From assembly GCA_947561395.2 (NCBI GenBank), contig OX387190.1, positions 35,204,392 to 35,268,391 of the forward strand: a stretch of 64,000 bases of DNA, in the 5' to 3' direction. Shown here piece after piece: positions 47,121 to 57,632 of this stretch (position 1 is the stretch's first letter; every line of letters begins with the position of its first letter). Source of the DNA: Buxus sempervirens. Taxonomy: Eukaryota; Streptophyta; Magnoliopsida; Buxales; Buxaceae. The position numbers and the translations under genes are program-made. The notes beneath the pieces are model-generated. The model had not been told where the DNA came from, searched no databases, and worked only from the letters and a program-made list of their open reading frames with translations.

Positions 47121-49374
47121 CAACTTAGTTTGACATTATAGGAGATTTCATCCCCTTAAAAAAGACACTAACAACCGAACGGAAATATAAGCATCAGTCA
47201 TTGGCAGTAATTAGTGGGGATATTAAAATATTTAAAAATTCAAATACGACATTCAAAAGAAAACACAGATGTCAGACCAAATGGTGCTAATATAAGCAGT
47301 CATTTATAATAGTAATGAAATTTATTTTGACAGACACGTTCTTATTATGCTTAATCAAATGGTCCCATCAAGGAGTATCTTATAAGGAGAAATCATTTTC
47401 GGCGTGACACAACAATCTATATCATTATCATATCATATGATAAAGTATCCGTTGTCGTCCAATTTATATATGAAAGTTGGTTGAGAGTTATCCATTATCC
47501 AGCGTTCAATGCCATCCCAAAAGCGTCATTGAATTTTTTTTTTTCTGATAAGTGATGCTGTATTAAAATCAAAAGGAACAAGTACAAAGTGTTCAGCGAT
47601 GATCGATCAATTCATATTTTACATAAAAATTATGTAAGATGTAGGCAATCCATCTAGGGTTAGCAAAAATTCCCTAGCTCAATGGTATTCTTTGAGTCAC
47701 CAACAGAAGCATTCAGTTTTTGTGATTGTGCGCACCTAAAACCTGTCTAGATCGCACACCGGGCGCACGTTCAGTGCGTGCCACGGGATTTACGGAGTCG
47801 CCACTGCCTGAGAGTGCAGGCAGACACGGTTTTGTCCTAACCGGGTCTAAGTCTGGTCTGCGGCTTATTAGAGATCTAGCTAAGTCCTCGGTTACGGTTC
47901 GGGGAAGTCCTAAAGACACCCCGGTCCGCCCCATCGGTCTGACGGGTCCCTCGGGTCTCCCTGGTTTTTGAGTCAGTTTCACCCTTCCTAGACCAGTATG
48001 CTGTTTATTAGGTCTGGCGGGGCCCTCTGGAGGTGTGGGTCCCTTTTAGCTTGATTTTATCTTTTTATTTATTTGGATGAAGTGGGTCGGACCCGGGTCC
48101 CGTTGGAAGACCCGTGGGTTGCCATGGTTGGGCCTTGGGCCTAGTTGGGTTATTGGGTAACCCATTTGGTTATTTTATTAAGTTTTATTTATTTACAATT
48201 TTAGTCTGGGCTTAGTGGGCTTGGAATGGGCCCACTAGCCAATGTCCTAATGGCCTTGGACCCGTTTTATTGAAAACGGGCCGGGTTTGGGCCGGTCTGA
48301 GATGGGCCCCACAAGTGGGCAAAAGCGGTCTTGGTGGGCCCGTATGGGCCCAAAGTCAAAAATGGGCTTTAAGGTAGCCCAAATGGTTTAAGGGGATGGT
48401 TCAAGCCGACTTAGGCCGGATCCGGTCCGACCGAACCAAGAAATTAGACTTTTTCATTATTTTTACATTTTTTTGCCCGTGTTTTCTCTACGGTCCAGCC
48501 TGACCGTGAATGAATCACGGTCTCCCTTGTCCGTGAATTAAACACGGTCCAGACTGGATCGGCCTGAGTTTACGGGCATCTCCTGTTTTGCACTTTTGTT
48601 GCCGATTCTTCCTGGGATCAGTTCCATGGCCCTCTCAGGTGTTCCAGTGATGCCAGTGGGGGTTCTCAGCACCTTCAGTATACTGCGTTTCCTTCTTTCA
48701 ATCCAAATGACCATCTTTCCCTTCTTTTTTTGTTCTTGGAGTAAGTAGGATTCCCTCATGGTTGTTCATCATCATCTTTTATGAACGGGAAAGGGGTGAT
48801 TTACAGGGGATATCAAATGTAAAAAGAAACTTCAATCTTCTTCCCACAATGACAATTAAATGGGATTAAGCTCTCTTTTTGGGACATTTTAGATAGCCTT
48901 TTGTTATCACCTCCCCTTTTTGCATGAGAAGGATTACTTTTGTATGCAATTCCTTATTATATACAACACTTAAAAAACATGTTAGATGTAACATATAAGA
49001 AGTAAGAGAAGAATGAAATCAAAATTCACTTTAATTCAAAAGAGGACATACTTACAGTGTAGTTGATTGTTTGATTGGTGTTTTTGGTTCTCCGGAAATT
49101 TGAGCAGCGCTTCCGCGTCCTCCGGGAATTCTTAAAACAGTATGGAAAGGGTTTGGTTAAGTTCCTCAATCCAAGAAGTTGAAAGGTCAAGATTTAGGCA
49201 AGGTTTTGGGGTATTCGGGCATGGTTTTGGGACATAGAGGCAGTTTGGGCATTTAAAAAGATTTGGGGTGGTGGAGTGGTGGCATGATGGCAGGGTTTGG
49301 CCGTGGGAAACTCCAGGAGGGCAGGGGTTATGGCAAGAGGGGATGGCTTGTTCAAATGAAGGGGGTGGCCTCTC

Positions 49375-49382
49375 TATTTATA
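49375..49382 (-). promoter_or_regulatory. LTR TATA box (3' LTR copy)
   Basis: The minus strand reads GCCTATAAATAGAGAGG, a near-ideal plant TATA box. It sits at the same place in all three LTR copies (59386-59393 and 63777-63784). Transcription should start about 30 bp on, near 49345, making U3 about 820 bp long. Confidence 0.8.
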
Positions 49383-49396
49383 GGCAAAAATCCCGT

Positions 49397-49610
49397 GCCC
49401 GTAGTTGAACTACGGGCATGCCTTGCCCGTACTTCAAGTACGGGCGTGCCTTGCCCGTAATTCAAATACGGGCGAAAAACGAATATTTGCAATTATCGCA
49501 GATTCGGCCGTACGGGACGCGTGTCCCGCCGTACGGTGACGCGTGTCTTTTAGAGAATCTTGCCCGTATTTTAAATACGGGCATGCCCTGCCCGTAATTA
49601 AAATACGGTC
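49397..49610. repeat. U3 palindrome array, 28-bp period (3' LTR)
   Basis: Five 21-bp palindromes of the form GCCCGTANNN-N-NNNTACGGGC start at 49397, 49425, 49453, 49562 and 49590. Within each cluster starts are exactly 28 bp apart, with a 7-bp spacer (RTGCCTT or ATGCCCT). Inner arm bases differ but mostly stay paired: AGTT/AACT, ACTT/AAGT, ATTT/AAAT. Units 3 and 5 have one or two mismatches. Between the clusters, 49503-49548 carries CCGTACGG twice and a GGGACGCGTGTCCC near-palindrome. The array lies directly upstream of the TATA box in U3. Confidence 0.9.
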
Positions 49611-50170
49611 CAGCACGTTTTTAAAATGTTTGGATTTCAAACCTTTATTCAATTTGGTTTTTTGCAAGATTTTTATTCAATTTTTCGATTATTTTATTAA
49701 AAAGCGAGATTCTCTTTATTAATATATTATTAAACACATTTATCTTATTTATTTTATTGGTTTATTTCATTCTTGCTGCCTTTCTTGCCACATGGGCAGT
49801 TTTTCTGAAACTTCAACTGCTCATAACTTCTTCATCCGGTATCCGATTTCAACAAACTTAGTGTCGTTGGAATCAGCTCGGAACCACCTGTCCACTGGGG
49901 TCAAGTTTGGCAGCTGAATTGGGGTCGAGCAAAAAGTCAACTTTTTGCTCCCCAAAAGTTTGACCAGCTCATATCTTTTCCATCTGGACTCCGATTCCAG
50001 CAAATTCGGTTGCGTTGGAACCGTGTCGAAATGCTCTTTTCAATGAGATGAAGTTTGATGGCCAAATTCACTTGAATCAAAAAGTCAATTTTTGACCCCC
50101 TCAGGGTTTGACTTTTAGTTTGACTTTTCATTTTTCTTTATTTTGGGGGTGCAAAAATCAGGTGCTAACA

Positions 50171-50185
50171 GCTGCCCCTCTTTGC
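50171..50185 (-). other. Polypurine tract
   Basis: The minus strand reads GCAAAGAGGGGCAGC directly before the 3' LTR start TGTTAG. This is the expected plus-strand primer site for reverse transcription and fixes the element's orientation. Confidence 0.85.
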
Positions 50186-51189
50186 TGGAGTCACCTTAGT
50201 GGATGAACGGGAAAGAAGAAGAAGAACCTTATTTTTGCACCTTGCATTTCTGTCGACATGGTCGACGAGCTCAATCATTGAATTGTTTAAAAGGGAAGCG
50301 TCAGATGTCTAGTATCATTTCCTGATTTTGGGGAATCCCTATACCCTCTTTCGGGTTTGAATAGGGTTGTTCCTTAGTTTGTTGAGAAAGATAGGATTAA
50401 ATTTTGAGCTCATCAGCCTGTTGATGCAAGGCACTTAATAATGTTCTTTTCTTTTTGTTTGTTCCATTAAAGCTTTTAGTGACTTCAATTCTTTTTTTTT
50501 TTTTTTTTTTCAAAGAGAGGCCAGGGTATGGGTTTGGGAGTGCAGGTGGGAGGACGGGAGGAAGCTTTCGCGCTGCTGTCCATCATCTCGGAGACCACAC
50601 ACCTACTCTAGCCTATACTATTTACAAAAGTGGGAAATCAAAATTTACAAAAAGGGGGCGAATTGGCCCATTATTGCTCTGCTTTTCTTCATCTTCTTTT
50701 CCTTGAAGAGTTTGTTGTTCCTTCTTGCCAGGCTTTCTTTGTCGAGGCAAAGTGCTTTCTTGCGGGGACTTCCCAGTTTAACGTAACTCCACTGGGGATT
50801 TGGCGGGTATACAATCCGTCTAGATGACTCTCTGGAGATTATTGTGATGTCTCTCTTTGCTCTTGAAGTTTTGTTGGAGGGTCTGAGGATCTTGACGATC
50901 TTTTTTCTTCTGAGCTCCGCTGGGGATGACAGGGAAGAGACCTTCGATGGGGAAGAAAGTGTCCTTTCTCATGTTCATCTTATGTCTTATTTCTTCCCTG
51001 TTTGAACCTGTACAAGGAACAAAACATTAGTGCTTGATCTGCTGGGGATTGATGCAATCTTCAACTAGTCAAGGAACTCCGTGGGGTTCTTCTGAAGAGC
51101 TTGAGTAGTGGTACTCCCTTGGGGACTTGTGCTTTTTCAGGCTTTTAACAGGTATGGACTTTGGAAAGCTATTTTGGTACCTGATTACA
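50186..51189. other. Retroelement 3' region, non-coding
   Basis: Part of the retrotransposon between the tandem arrays and the polypurine tract. It includes a T22 run near 50490-50511 (A-rich in the element's sense). Small frames here have no domain. Confidence 0.6.
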
Positions 51190-51860
51190 GATCTATTTTA
51201 ACTGTCCTAAAACAGTTGGGGAAGAGAACCCAAAGACAATCTTATAAGGTCGATCTGTTTTAATCATTTGGAATGATTGGGGGAGAGAACCCTGGACCTG
51301 ATCTATTTTAGCCAAACGGCTGGGAAAGAGAACCTTAGACTGATCTGTTTTAGCCAACCGGCTGGGAAAGGGAACCCGGTTTAGACTGGTCTGTTTTAGC
51401 CAAATGGCTGGGAGAGAGAACCCAAAGTTAAACTGGTCTATTTTAGCCAAACGGCTGGGAAAGGGAACCCGAGGTTAAACTGGTCTATTTTAGCCAAACG
51501 GCTGGGAAAGGGAACCCGGTTTAGACTGGTCTGTTTTAGCCAAACGGCTGGGAGAGAGAACCCAAAGTTAAACTGGTCTATTTTAGCCAAACGGCTGGGA
51601 AAGGGAACCCGGTTTAGACTGGTCTATTTTAGCCAAACGGCTGGGAAAGGGAACCCAGAGTTAAACAGGTCTATTTTAGCCAAACGGCTGGGAAAGGGAA
51701 CCCGGTTTAGACTGGTCTGTTTTAACCAAACGGCTGGGAGAGAGAACCCAAAGTTAAACTGGTCTATTTTAGCCAAACGGCTGGGAAAGGGAACCCGGTT
51801 TTAAACAGGTCTATTTTAGCCAAACGGCTGGGAAAGGGAACCCAAAGTTAAACTGATTAA
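51190..51860. repeat. Tandem array A, about 47-bp unit, about 14 copies
   Basis: Units read GGTCTATTTTAGCCAAACGGCTGGGAAAGGGAACCC with a variable tail. Two variants (GGGAGAGAGAACCCAAAG and GGGAAAGGGAACCCGG) often alternate, giving a roughly 94-bp higher-order period. The first two copies are the most diverged but keep an inverted repeat at the same place: AACTGT/ACAGTT (51200-51217), AATCAT/ATGATT (51262-51278), then AGCC/GGCT in the rest. Tandem arrays near the 3' LTR are described for Tat-lineage elements. Confidence 0.92.
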
Positions 51861-51984
51861 TTTGAACTTAGTATCTCAGGGTTGGACCATGTAAAGTCTC
51901 TGCAGGGGTGAGTTGAAAAACAACACCCAGGTGTGCCTCAGCCAACCTTCGGTTTAATCACTGGCGGCGTCGGTACCACAAACT

Positions 51985-53560
51985 TTGGTCAATTAATGTG
52001 TGAATACATTATGACTCTTTCTGCGTCCCATGTGTGAATACATGGCGACTTTTGTCTGTGTCCCATGTGAGAATACATGGTGACTCTTTTTCTGTCTTTT
52101 GTTTTGATTCAAAGCTGACTTATTTGTCGGTGGCTTTACAAACTTCTGTCAACCAATGTGTGGATACATTGTGATGACTCTTTTTGCGTCCCATGTGTGA
52201 ATACATGGCGACTTTTGTCTGTGTCCCATGTGAGAATACATGGTGACTCTTTCTCTATCTTTTGTTTTGATTCAAAGCTGACCTATTTGTCGGTGGCTTT
52301 ACAAACTTCTGTCAACCAATGTGTGGATACATTGTGATGACTCTTTTTGCGTCCCATGTGTGAATACATGGCGACTTTTGTCTTTGTCCTTTTTTGTCTT
52401 AATGATATTCGAAGCTGACTTATTTGTCGGTGGCTTCACAAACTTTTGTCAACCAATGTGTGGATACATTGTGATGACTCTTTTTGCGTCCCATGTGTGA
52501 ATACATGGTGACTTCCTTTGGGGTGCCCCATGTGAGAATACATGGTGGCTCTTGTCTTTAGGAGACATTTCGTTTCTTTTGTCTTTGTTCATTTCTTTTC
52601 TCTCTCAATCTTTTTCTCTTCTTCTCTTTTTTTTTTTTCTTTTCTTCTTTTTTTTTCTTTCTTTTCTCAATCCATTTTTCTTTTCTTCTTCTTCTTCTTC
52701 TTTTTTTTTTTTTTTTTTTTCAATCCATTTTTTTTCAAATTCATGTATCAACAGCTTTGATATCACAAATTATGTTGGGACATTCCCTCACCAATTTCTG
52801 ACTTATCCGTCAGTGGTTTTGATTCCAATTTCTTCTTCGTCCAATGTGTGAATACACTGTGAAGGTTTTGTTTTTTCATCAGCGTGTGAATACGCTGGAA
52901 TGGCTTTTCTGCGTTCCATGTGTGACTACATGGTGCCGATTCTGCTTGCGCCCCATGTGTGAATACATGGTGACGACTCATTTTACATCCCATGTGTGAG
53001 TACATGGTGATGGCACCTAATGTGTGAATACATCGTGATGGCTTTTTCTACGCCCCATGTGTGAATACATGGTGACGAATTTTGCTTTGACATCCAACGT
53101 GTGAATACGCTGTGATGGCATCCAATGTGTGAATACATTGTGATGACTTTTTTGGGCCCCATGCGTGAATACATGGTGACGAATTTTACTTTTACATCCA
53201 ACGTGTGAATGCGCTGTGATGGCATCCAATGTGTGAATACATTGTGATGACTTTTTTGGGCCCCATGTGTGAATACATGGTGACGAATTTTACTTTTACA
53301 TCCAACGTGTGAATACGCTGTGATGGCATCCAATGTGTGAATACATTGTGATGACTTTTTTGCGTCCCATGTGTGAATACATGGTGACGAATTTTACTTT
53401 TACATCCAACGTGTGAATACGCTGTGATGGCATCCAATGTGTGAATACATTGTGATAACTTTTTTGCGTCCCATGTGTGAATACATGGTGACGATTTTTA
53501 GCTTTCTGTGCCCCATGTGAGAATACATGGAGTTAATTTTTCCTACCTCAGTGTGTGAAT
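51985..53560. repeat. Tandem array B of short hairpin units (GTGAAT loop)
   Basis: More than thirty copies of a roughly 24-bp core, arm-GTGAAT-arm followed by GTGAYG, fill this stretch. They form two higher-order patterns: an approximately 170-bp repeat at about 51985-52500 that includes a CTTATTTGTCGGTGGCTT segment, and an exact 104-bp repeat with starts at 53091, 53195, 53299 and 53403. Arms are CCATGT/ACATGG, CAATGT/ACATTG, CAGCGT/ACGCTG or CAACGT/ACGCTG. A T/C-rich low-complexity block (about 52570-52735) interrupts the array. Long frames through it encode only repeated peptides and are not genes. Confidence 0.92.
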
Positions 53561-55417
53561 TTGCCGTAATGGCCTTGTCTGTCTGTTTTAAGCTTTGTTA
53601 GTACCTGCAAAAGTTCAAGTGAAATTTAGTTAATCAAAATTATGTGCAAAACATAAGCAATTAAAACCTTTTGGGAATTCACCAATGTTTGGAATTCCCG
53701 CTTTTCAAAGTGGGTCCCTGACAAGACCAATAATCTTTGGGTCAGTCACCTGACACTCTCATTTAGACTTATGAAATGGTGCTTTCAGCACTTTCTGTGA
53801 GGGTCAACATGTTTGCCTTCAATGGCATTCCCCAAGTTGGAGTGAGGGGAATTGTTTTGGGTTCAGGGGGTTTCTTTGGCACTGCCCTTCCCCAGCTCTT
53901 TTAATTTTCTCTCTCTCTTTTTTTCTTTTTCCCACCCTTGGTTGGGGGTTTTGAAATGGTTTTTCTCTCACTTGGTTCCCTTATTCGGGTTTGGTGCATT
54001 GCCCCAGTCTGAGGGTCTTGTCCATTTCCATGGATCACGATCCAATGATCAGAGAAGACTTATTAGTAGGACGAAATGTAGGCTTTGGTTCCAGTGTTTA
54101 GAAATGAAGGATAAATAAGCTCAAATCCTATATAACTTCATTCTATGGGTGACCATTATGTCTAGCCAAAGTTCTTTTGTTCCTTTGATTCTGTCATTGC
54201 CAGTTTGTCTGGGAGTTAGTGTCACATTCTCTGTAATCAGAAAGGACTTCATAACTGGACGAAACGTAGGCTAGGTTTATGGGTCCAGAAGAAATGATAT
54301 AAAGGCTCAAAATTTGTGAGTAGGGTAAGAGCCATGTCCTGTCCACTTTTCTTGGTTAGGGCTTGCTTCATCTTTTGCCCCTTCAGATTTGCGTAGCTTC
54401 TTCACCTTTTTTTTCATCTTTGTTCTTTTCTTTTCTTTCCTTTCTTGGGTTCTTTGCCCCAATCCTTGACTTTTGCTTTTGGGATTTGCCCCAGCTCTTG
54501 TTTTTTTTTTTTTTTTCTCAAAGGGAATTGCCCTAATTTTTTCTTTTCTTCAAATTCTTGTTTTCTGGGTTTTATCCCATTTCTCCTTTTTTAGGGCGCT
54601 TTTCACTTTGCTCTATCTTCCCCTTGCCTTTCCCGTGTCTCCCATTTCATGAAGCTTGTGTACTCCAGTTTTGAAGACAGGATATGGTAGGGTTAAACGA
54701 AGAGATTGTTAGGCTCAAAGTGTTTTGCTAGGGTTTTATCTTATGTCAGATGATTTTTGGAGAACATCAAGGATAGCCTTTCATCCTTTTACAGAGAATG
54801 TAACACTTACTTGTTCTTGTACAATCAACTGGCTCAAGAACCACTTTTATCTTTATTCATTTTTCTTTTTGACTTTGCCCCAGTTTGGGGTGGCTAGACA
54901 TAACGTGGGTTAGAAATGAGACGATCAAGCTCAATCATGTCTGACTAGCGGAATTTGTTTGAAGTATTTTAGCCAAAAACGGCCTCTCATCATGTCATTG
55001 GGATCATTGATCCTGGATCATGTCAGTGACCCTTAACTGGTATGGGCACCTTGCCCCTTTTCTCTCATTTCCTTTCTTTTCAGCTTGCCCCATTGTTTGG
55101 CAAGGTAGGGTTCAAAATGTGGGGCAGGTGGGGGATCCCTTGGCTATGTTGAGACCCGCACAGTTTGTGCTATTCAACACATTTCATCTGTCAAATTTGA
55201 TTGTTCAAGTTTGTCCTGAGATCACAGTCATGCCTTGGTGTGGTTCAACACTTTGGTGATTCCCCAAAAGACTTCATTACCTTGCAAAAAGAAGCATGTT
55301 GTCAAGTTCTGAAATTAAATAAAGCATAAACAAAAGCAAAGTAGCAAATTATGCAAAAAGGTGGCTGATGCAAATCAGCATTCTTGGAATTCGGTTGCAT
55401 GCCATGGGAGGAAACCT
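53561..55417. other. Retroelement 3' region, non-coding
   Basis: This part lies between ORF2 and the tandem arrays, where an autonomous Ty3/gypsy element would carry polymerase genes. It is rich in T/C runs and repeated TTGCCCCAG-type words, and no protease, RT or integrase motif appears on either strand. Confidence 0.6.
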
Positions 55418-56188
55418 TCAGGTGCTCTCCTTATCCTTCTTTTTCACATCATCTTCTCTTTCCTGCGGGAAGATGGTTGATTTAGACATTCGGACCTGTG
55501 TCAACTTGTTCGAGATGTCTTGTCCTTTAACAGATTCCGGTTGCTCAAATAGTCCTTTCAAGAACCCTTGATCAATCAGATCTTGAATGTCATGCCTCAG
55601 ATCCCAACACCGGTTTGTGTGGTGTCCTGGAGCACCAGAATGGTACTCACATCGTTCTGCAGCATTGTAGTTTCTGGACCGAATCATTCGGGGGTTCGAG
55701 GGCCTAATCTGCACATACCCCTCCTTCAATAGTATTGGAAGCAACTCTGCCAGTGCATATGGTAAAGGGGTGAAAACCCTCCTCATTCTGGCCTCTGCTT
55801 CCTCTTTCGTTCTTCTTGGGGAATCATCTAAAGGATTCTGTTTTTTCATGACTTGAGGAACATCTCCTGCCACAACTTGCCCTTTCTCTTTTTGCATCCG
55901 ACTACCTATTATGGTTGGCGGGCGGCTTACTTCCAGACTGTTCAGGGGTATCCTTCCCTTCATTTGTTGGATTTCTTCTTCAAGGACCCTTATTCGAGAT
56001 CGTAGTTCGAAATTTTCTTTTCCTAATGCTTCCCAGCATTTGTTACATGTTTCTTCCCTGATTGTTATCATTCGTAGTAAACTCCATAGAGAGGCCACTA
56101 TGCTGGATATTTGCTGGGCCGTATCATGACTTGTTTCTGAGGTGTGGTCCATTTCGACTACCGACGGGGTTCCTGTCAAAAGAAACAA
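55418..56188 (-). CDS. Second gag-like ORF of the retroelement
   Basis: A 256-codon frame with an N-terminal helical part (coiled-coil-like, about residues 55-78) and a C-terminal module that repeats the end of the upstream gag: PLPYALAELLPILL, a linker, then a zinc-knuckle-like C-x2-H-x5-H-x4-C at residues 180-194, and CWDLRHDIQDLIDQG. The module is clearly related to, but diverged from, the one in the gag ORF. Just upstream of residue 6 the strand reads TTGTTTCTTTTGACAG, a good splice acceptor, so this ORF may be reached by splicing rather than from its own ATG. Its role is unknown. Confidence 0.7.
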   Translation of the reverse strand: MFLLTGTPSVVEMDHTSETSHDTAQQISSIVASLWSLLRMITIREETCNKCWEALGKENFELRSRIRVLEEEIQQMKGRIPLNSLEVSRPPTIIGSRMQKEKGQVVAGDVPQVMKKQNPLDDSPRRTKEEAEARMRRVFTPLPYALAELLPILLKEGYVQIRPSNPRMIRSRNYNAAERCEYHSGAPGHHTNRCWDLRHDIQDLIDQGFLKGLFEQPESVKGQDISNKLTQVRMSKSTIFPQEREDDVKKKDKEST

Positions 56189-56282
56189 GCATCAGAAACC
56201 AGGATCCATGAAATGCTAGGCTGCATAAAGATGATCTTTTTCAATCTCTTTTTTTTCTTTTGCTTTTTTTTTCAATTTTTTT

Positions 56283-57632
56283 TCAATTTGGCGGAGGATC
56301 AATTTTGAGTTCCCCAGCTTCAAGGAGATCTTGGATCGCATGACGGAGGCTCCAACATTCGTCAGTATCATGCCCCGGTGCTCCCTTATGGTAACCACAT
56401 GTCTTGGATGGGTCATACCCTCTACTTGCTGGTGCCCTTGGATTTGGGGGAACCTGCTTCAGGTGTCCTTCTTGCAGTAAGGTAGGCAACAACTCAGCCA
56501 GGGAATATGGGAGCTGTATGAACACACGGTTCTTTCTTTCTTCCTTAGTCAAGGGCTCCTTCAGTCGAGCCATGGTGACATTTGCAAAGGGGTGATCATT
56601 TCCTCTCTTGCGCTTAGCAGATTGGACATGGTTGATCGCTCCCTCATATCTTATGTCTTCTTGGGAGGATTCTGTCATAGAAGCTCCTATTTTTCCAGCC
56701 TTAACTGCATCTTCGATCCTTTCAGCCGTTCTCATCAAATCGGCGAAACTTGCAGCACATTGTCCCAACAGCATTGTAAAGTATGGTTGCCCCAATGATG
56801 AAATGAACAGAGAAGTTTGTTCTTGTTCAAGGAGAGGGGGTTGAACCATATTTGCTAGTTTTATCCATCTTTTAGCGTAGTCTCTTACAGACTCACTATT
56901 TCCCTTTGACAATTTCTGCAATTCTGCCCGGGTTTGAACCGTCGGACTGTTCAAAAGGTATTGTTGGATGAATACAACAGCAAGGTCGTTCCATGTCTTG
57001 ACCTTATGCTTGTCCAGACTTAGGAACCAAGAATATGCTGTCCCAGTTAGCGATTTCTGGAAGAACTGAACCATGATCTTTTCATCCTTCACATATTGGC
57101 ACATGTCACCAACATAGGATCGCAGGTGTATCAAAGGACAGCCAGTACCGTCAAACTTATGCAAGTCAGGACATCGGAACTTTGCTGGCATATGGATGTC
57201 TGGGAAAAGACACAAGCTCTCCAGTGTGGTTTCCTCACGTACTGGGTTGGGCTGGAGTTGTTTCAAGAGCTCTTCTCTTATTACGGCCATTTGGGCCTTA
57301 CTGTCTTCCTTTATTGCAGCCAACATTTCCTCAAGTTGGGCCATCCGTATCCTGTTTCGGTCTTGTTCTTCCTGCCCCAGCTGGACAGGCACGCATGGTT
57401 CTTGTTGTGGAGGGTGAGTGGCTATTGCTGCCGGATGTGGGAATTGAATGTCCCGAGGTGGCAGATGGACTACCATGGGGTCCGGCTGGGGTGGTTGCCC
57501 CTGTTGGATTTCTGGTATTTGAATCCCTGTGGCATGTGTCATGGCCACTTGTTGGTTTAGACCCATCATGACTAGCTGCTCTTCGGTTCTTGGTTGTGAG
57601 GATGACGAAGTTGGAGCCTCAGAAAAATTCAT
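56283..57632 (-). CDS. gag: Ty3/gypsy gag polyprotein
   Basis: This 449-codon frame encodes the capsid/nucleocapsid protein of the retrotransposon. Residues 1-90 are Gln/Pro-rich; a helical segment follows (about 92-125). The retrotransposon gag (capsid) domain is at about 187-280, with LTGTAYSWFLSL, TWNDLAVVFIQQY and SESVRDYAKRW. The C-terminal part has LPYSLAELLPTLLQEG and a knuckle C-x2-H-x5-H-x4-C at 412-426, then CWSLRHAIQDLLEAG. The usual CCHC spacing is replaced by a CHHC pattern, seen in many plant elements of this group. The frame is intact, in keeping with a young insertion, and stops before any protease. Confidence 0.92.
   Translation of the reverse strand: MNFSEAPTSSSSQPRTEEQLVMMGLNQQVAMTHATGIQIPEIQQGQPPQPDPMVVHLPPRDIQFPHPAAIATHPPQQEPCVPVQLGQEEQDRNRIRMAQLEEMLAAIKEDSKAQMAVIREELLKQLQPNPVREETTLESLCLFPDIHMPAKFRCPDLHKFDGTGCPLIHLRSYVGDMCQYVKDEKIMVQFFQKSLTGTAYSWFLSLDKHKVKTWNDLAVVFIQQYLLNSPTVQTRAELQKLSKGNSESVRDYAKRWIKLANMVQPPLLEQEQTSLFISSLGQPYFTMLLGQCAASFADLMRTAERIEDAVKAGKIGASMTESSQEDIRYEGAINHVQSAKRKRGNDHPFANVTMARLKEPLTKEERKNRVFIQLPYSLAELLPTLLQEGHLKQVPPNPRAPASRGYDPSKTCGYHKGAPGHDTDECWSLRHAIQDLLEAGELKIDPPPN

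Larger units (their letters stand above)
44470..47721. other. Region upstream of APK with repeats
   Basis: The first few hundred bases hold the APK promoter (an ATAAATAAAT word on the minus strand near 44573-44582 is a weak TATA candidate). Further on are hairpin repeats (45365-45543), a 138-bp-spaced direct duplication (46564-46796) and a CAAGG-type MITE (46797-47112). Between about 45000 and 46160 the sequence is GC-richer and repeat-like, but I could not pair ends. No gene is supported. Confidence 0.45.
47727..50170 (-). repeat. 3' LTR (2444 bp)
   Basis: On the minus strand it starts TGTTAGCACCTGATTTTTGC at 50170 and ends GGTGCGCACA at 47727. It is preceded by a purine-rich tract, as a 3' LTR should be. 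Over the 1.87 kb shared with the copy at 62128-64000 I counted roughly 16-18 single-base differences by eye, about 1 per cent, mostly transitions. Open frames on both strands here (for example 47713-47982, 48538-48759) recur in all copies and are not genes. Confidence 0.93.

Noticed and set aside
47713..47982. Overlapping frames on both strands that recur near 57830-58117 and 62051-62383
   Set aside because: They are the same LTR end repeated three times, not conserved proteins.
52542..52851. Phe/Ser-rich plus-strand frames
   Set aside because: Translation of a T/C low-complexity tract.
52763..53437. Long minus-strand frames with repeated peptides (HVFTHGAQ and similar)
   Set aside because: They arise only because the 104-bp repeat happens to keep a frame open. 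They sit in the retroelement's non-coding 3' region.
51190..53560. CRISPR-like appearance of short palindromic repeats at regular spacing
   Set aside because: The context is a plant retrotransposon, the spacers are themselves repeats, and no cas genes occur. It is a tandem array.
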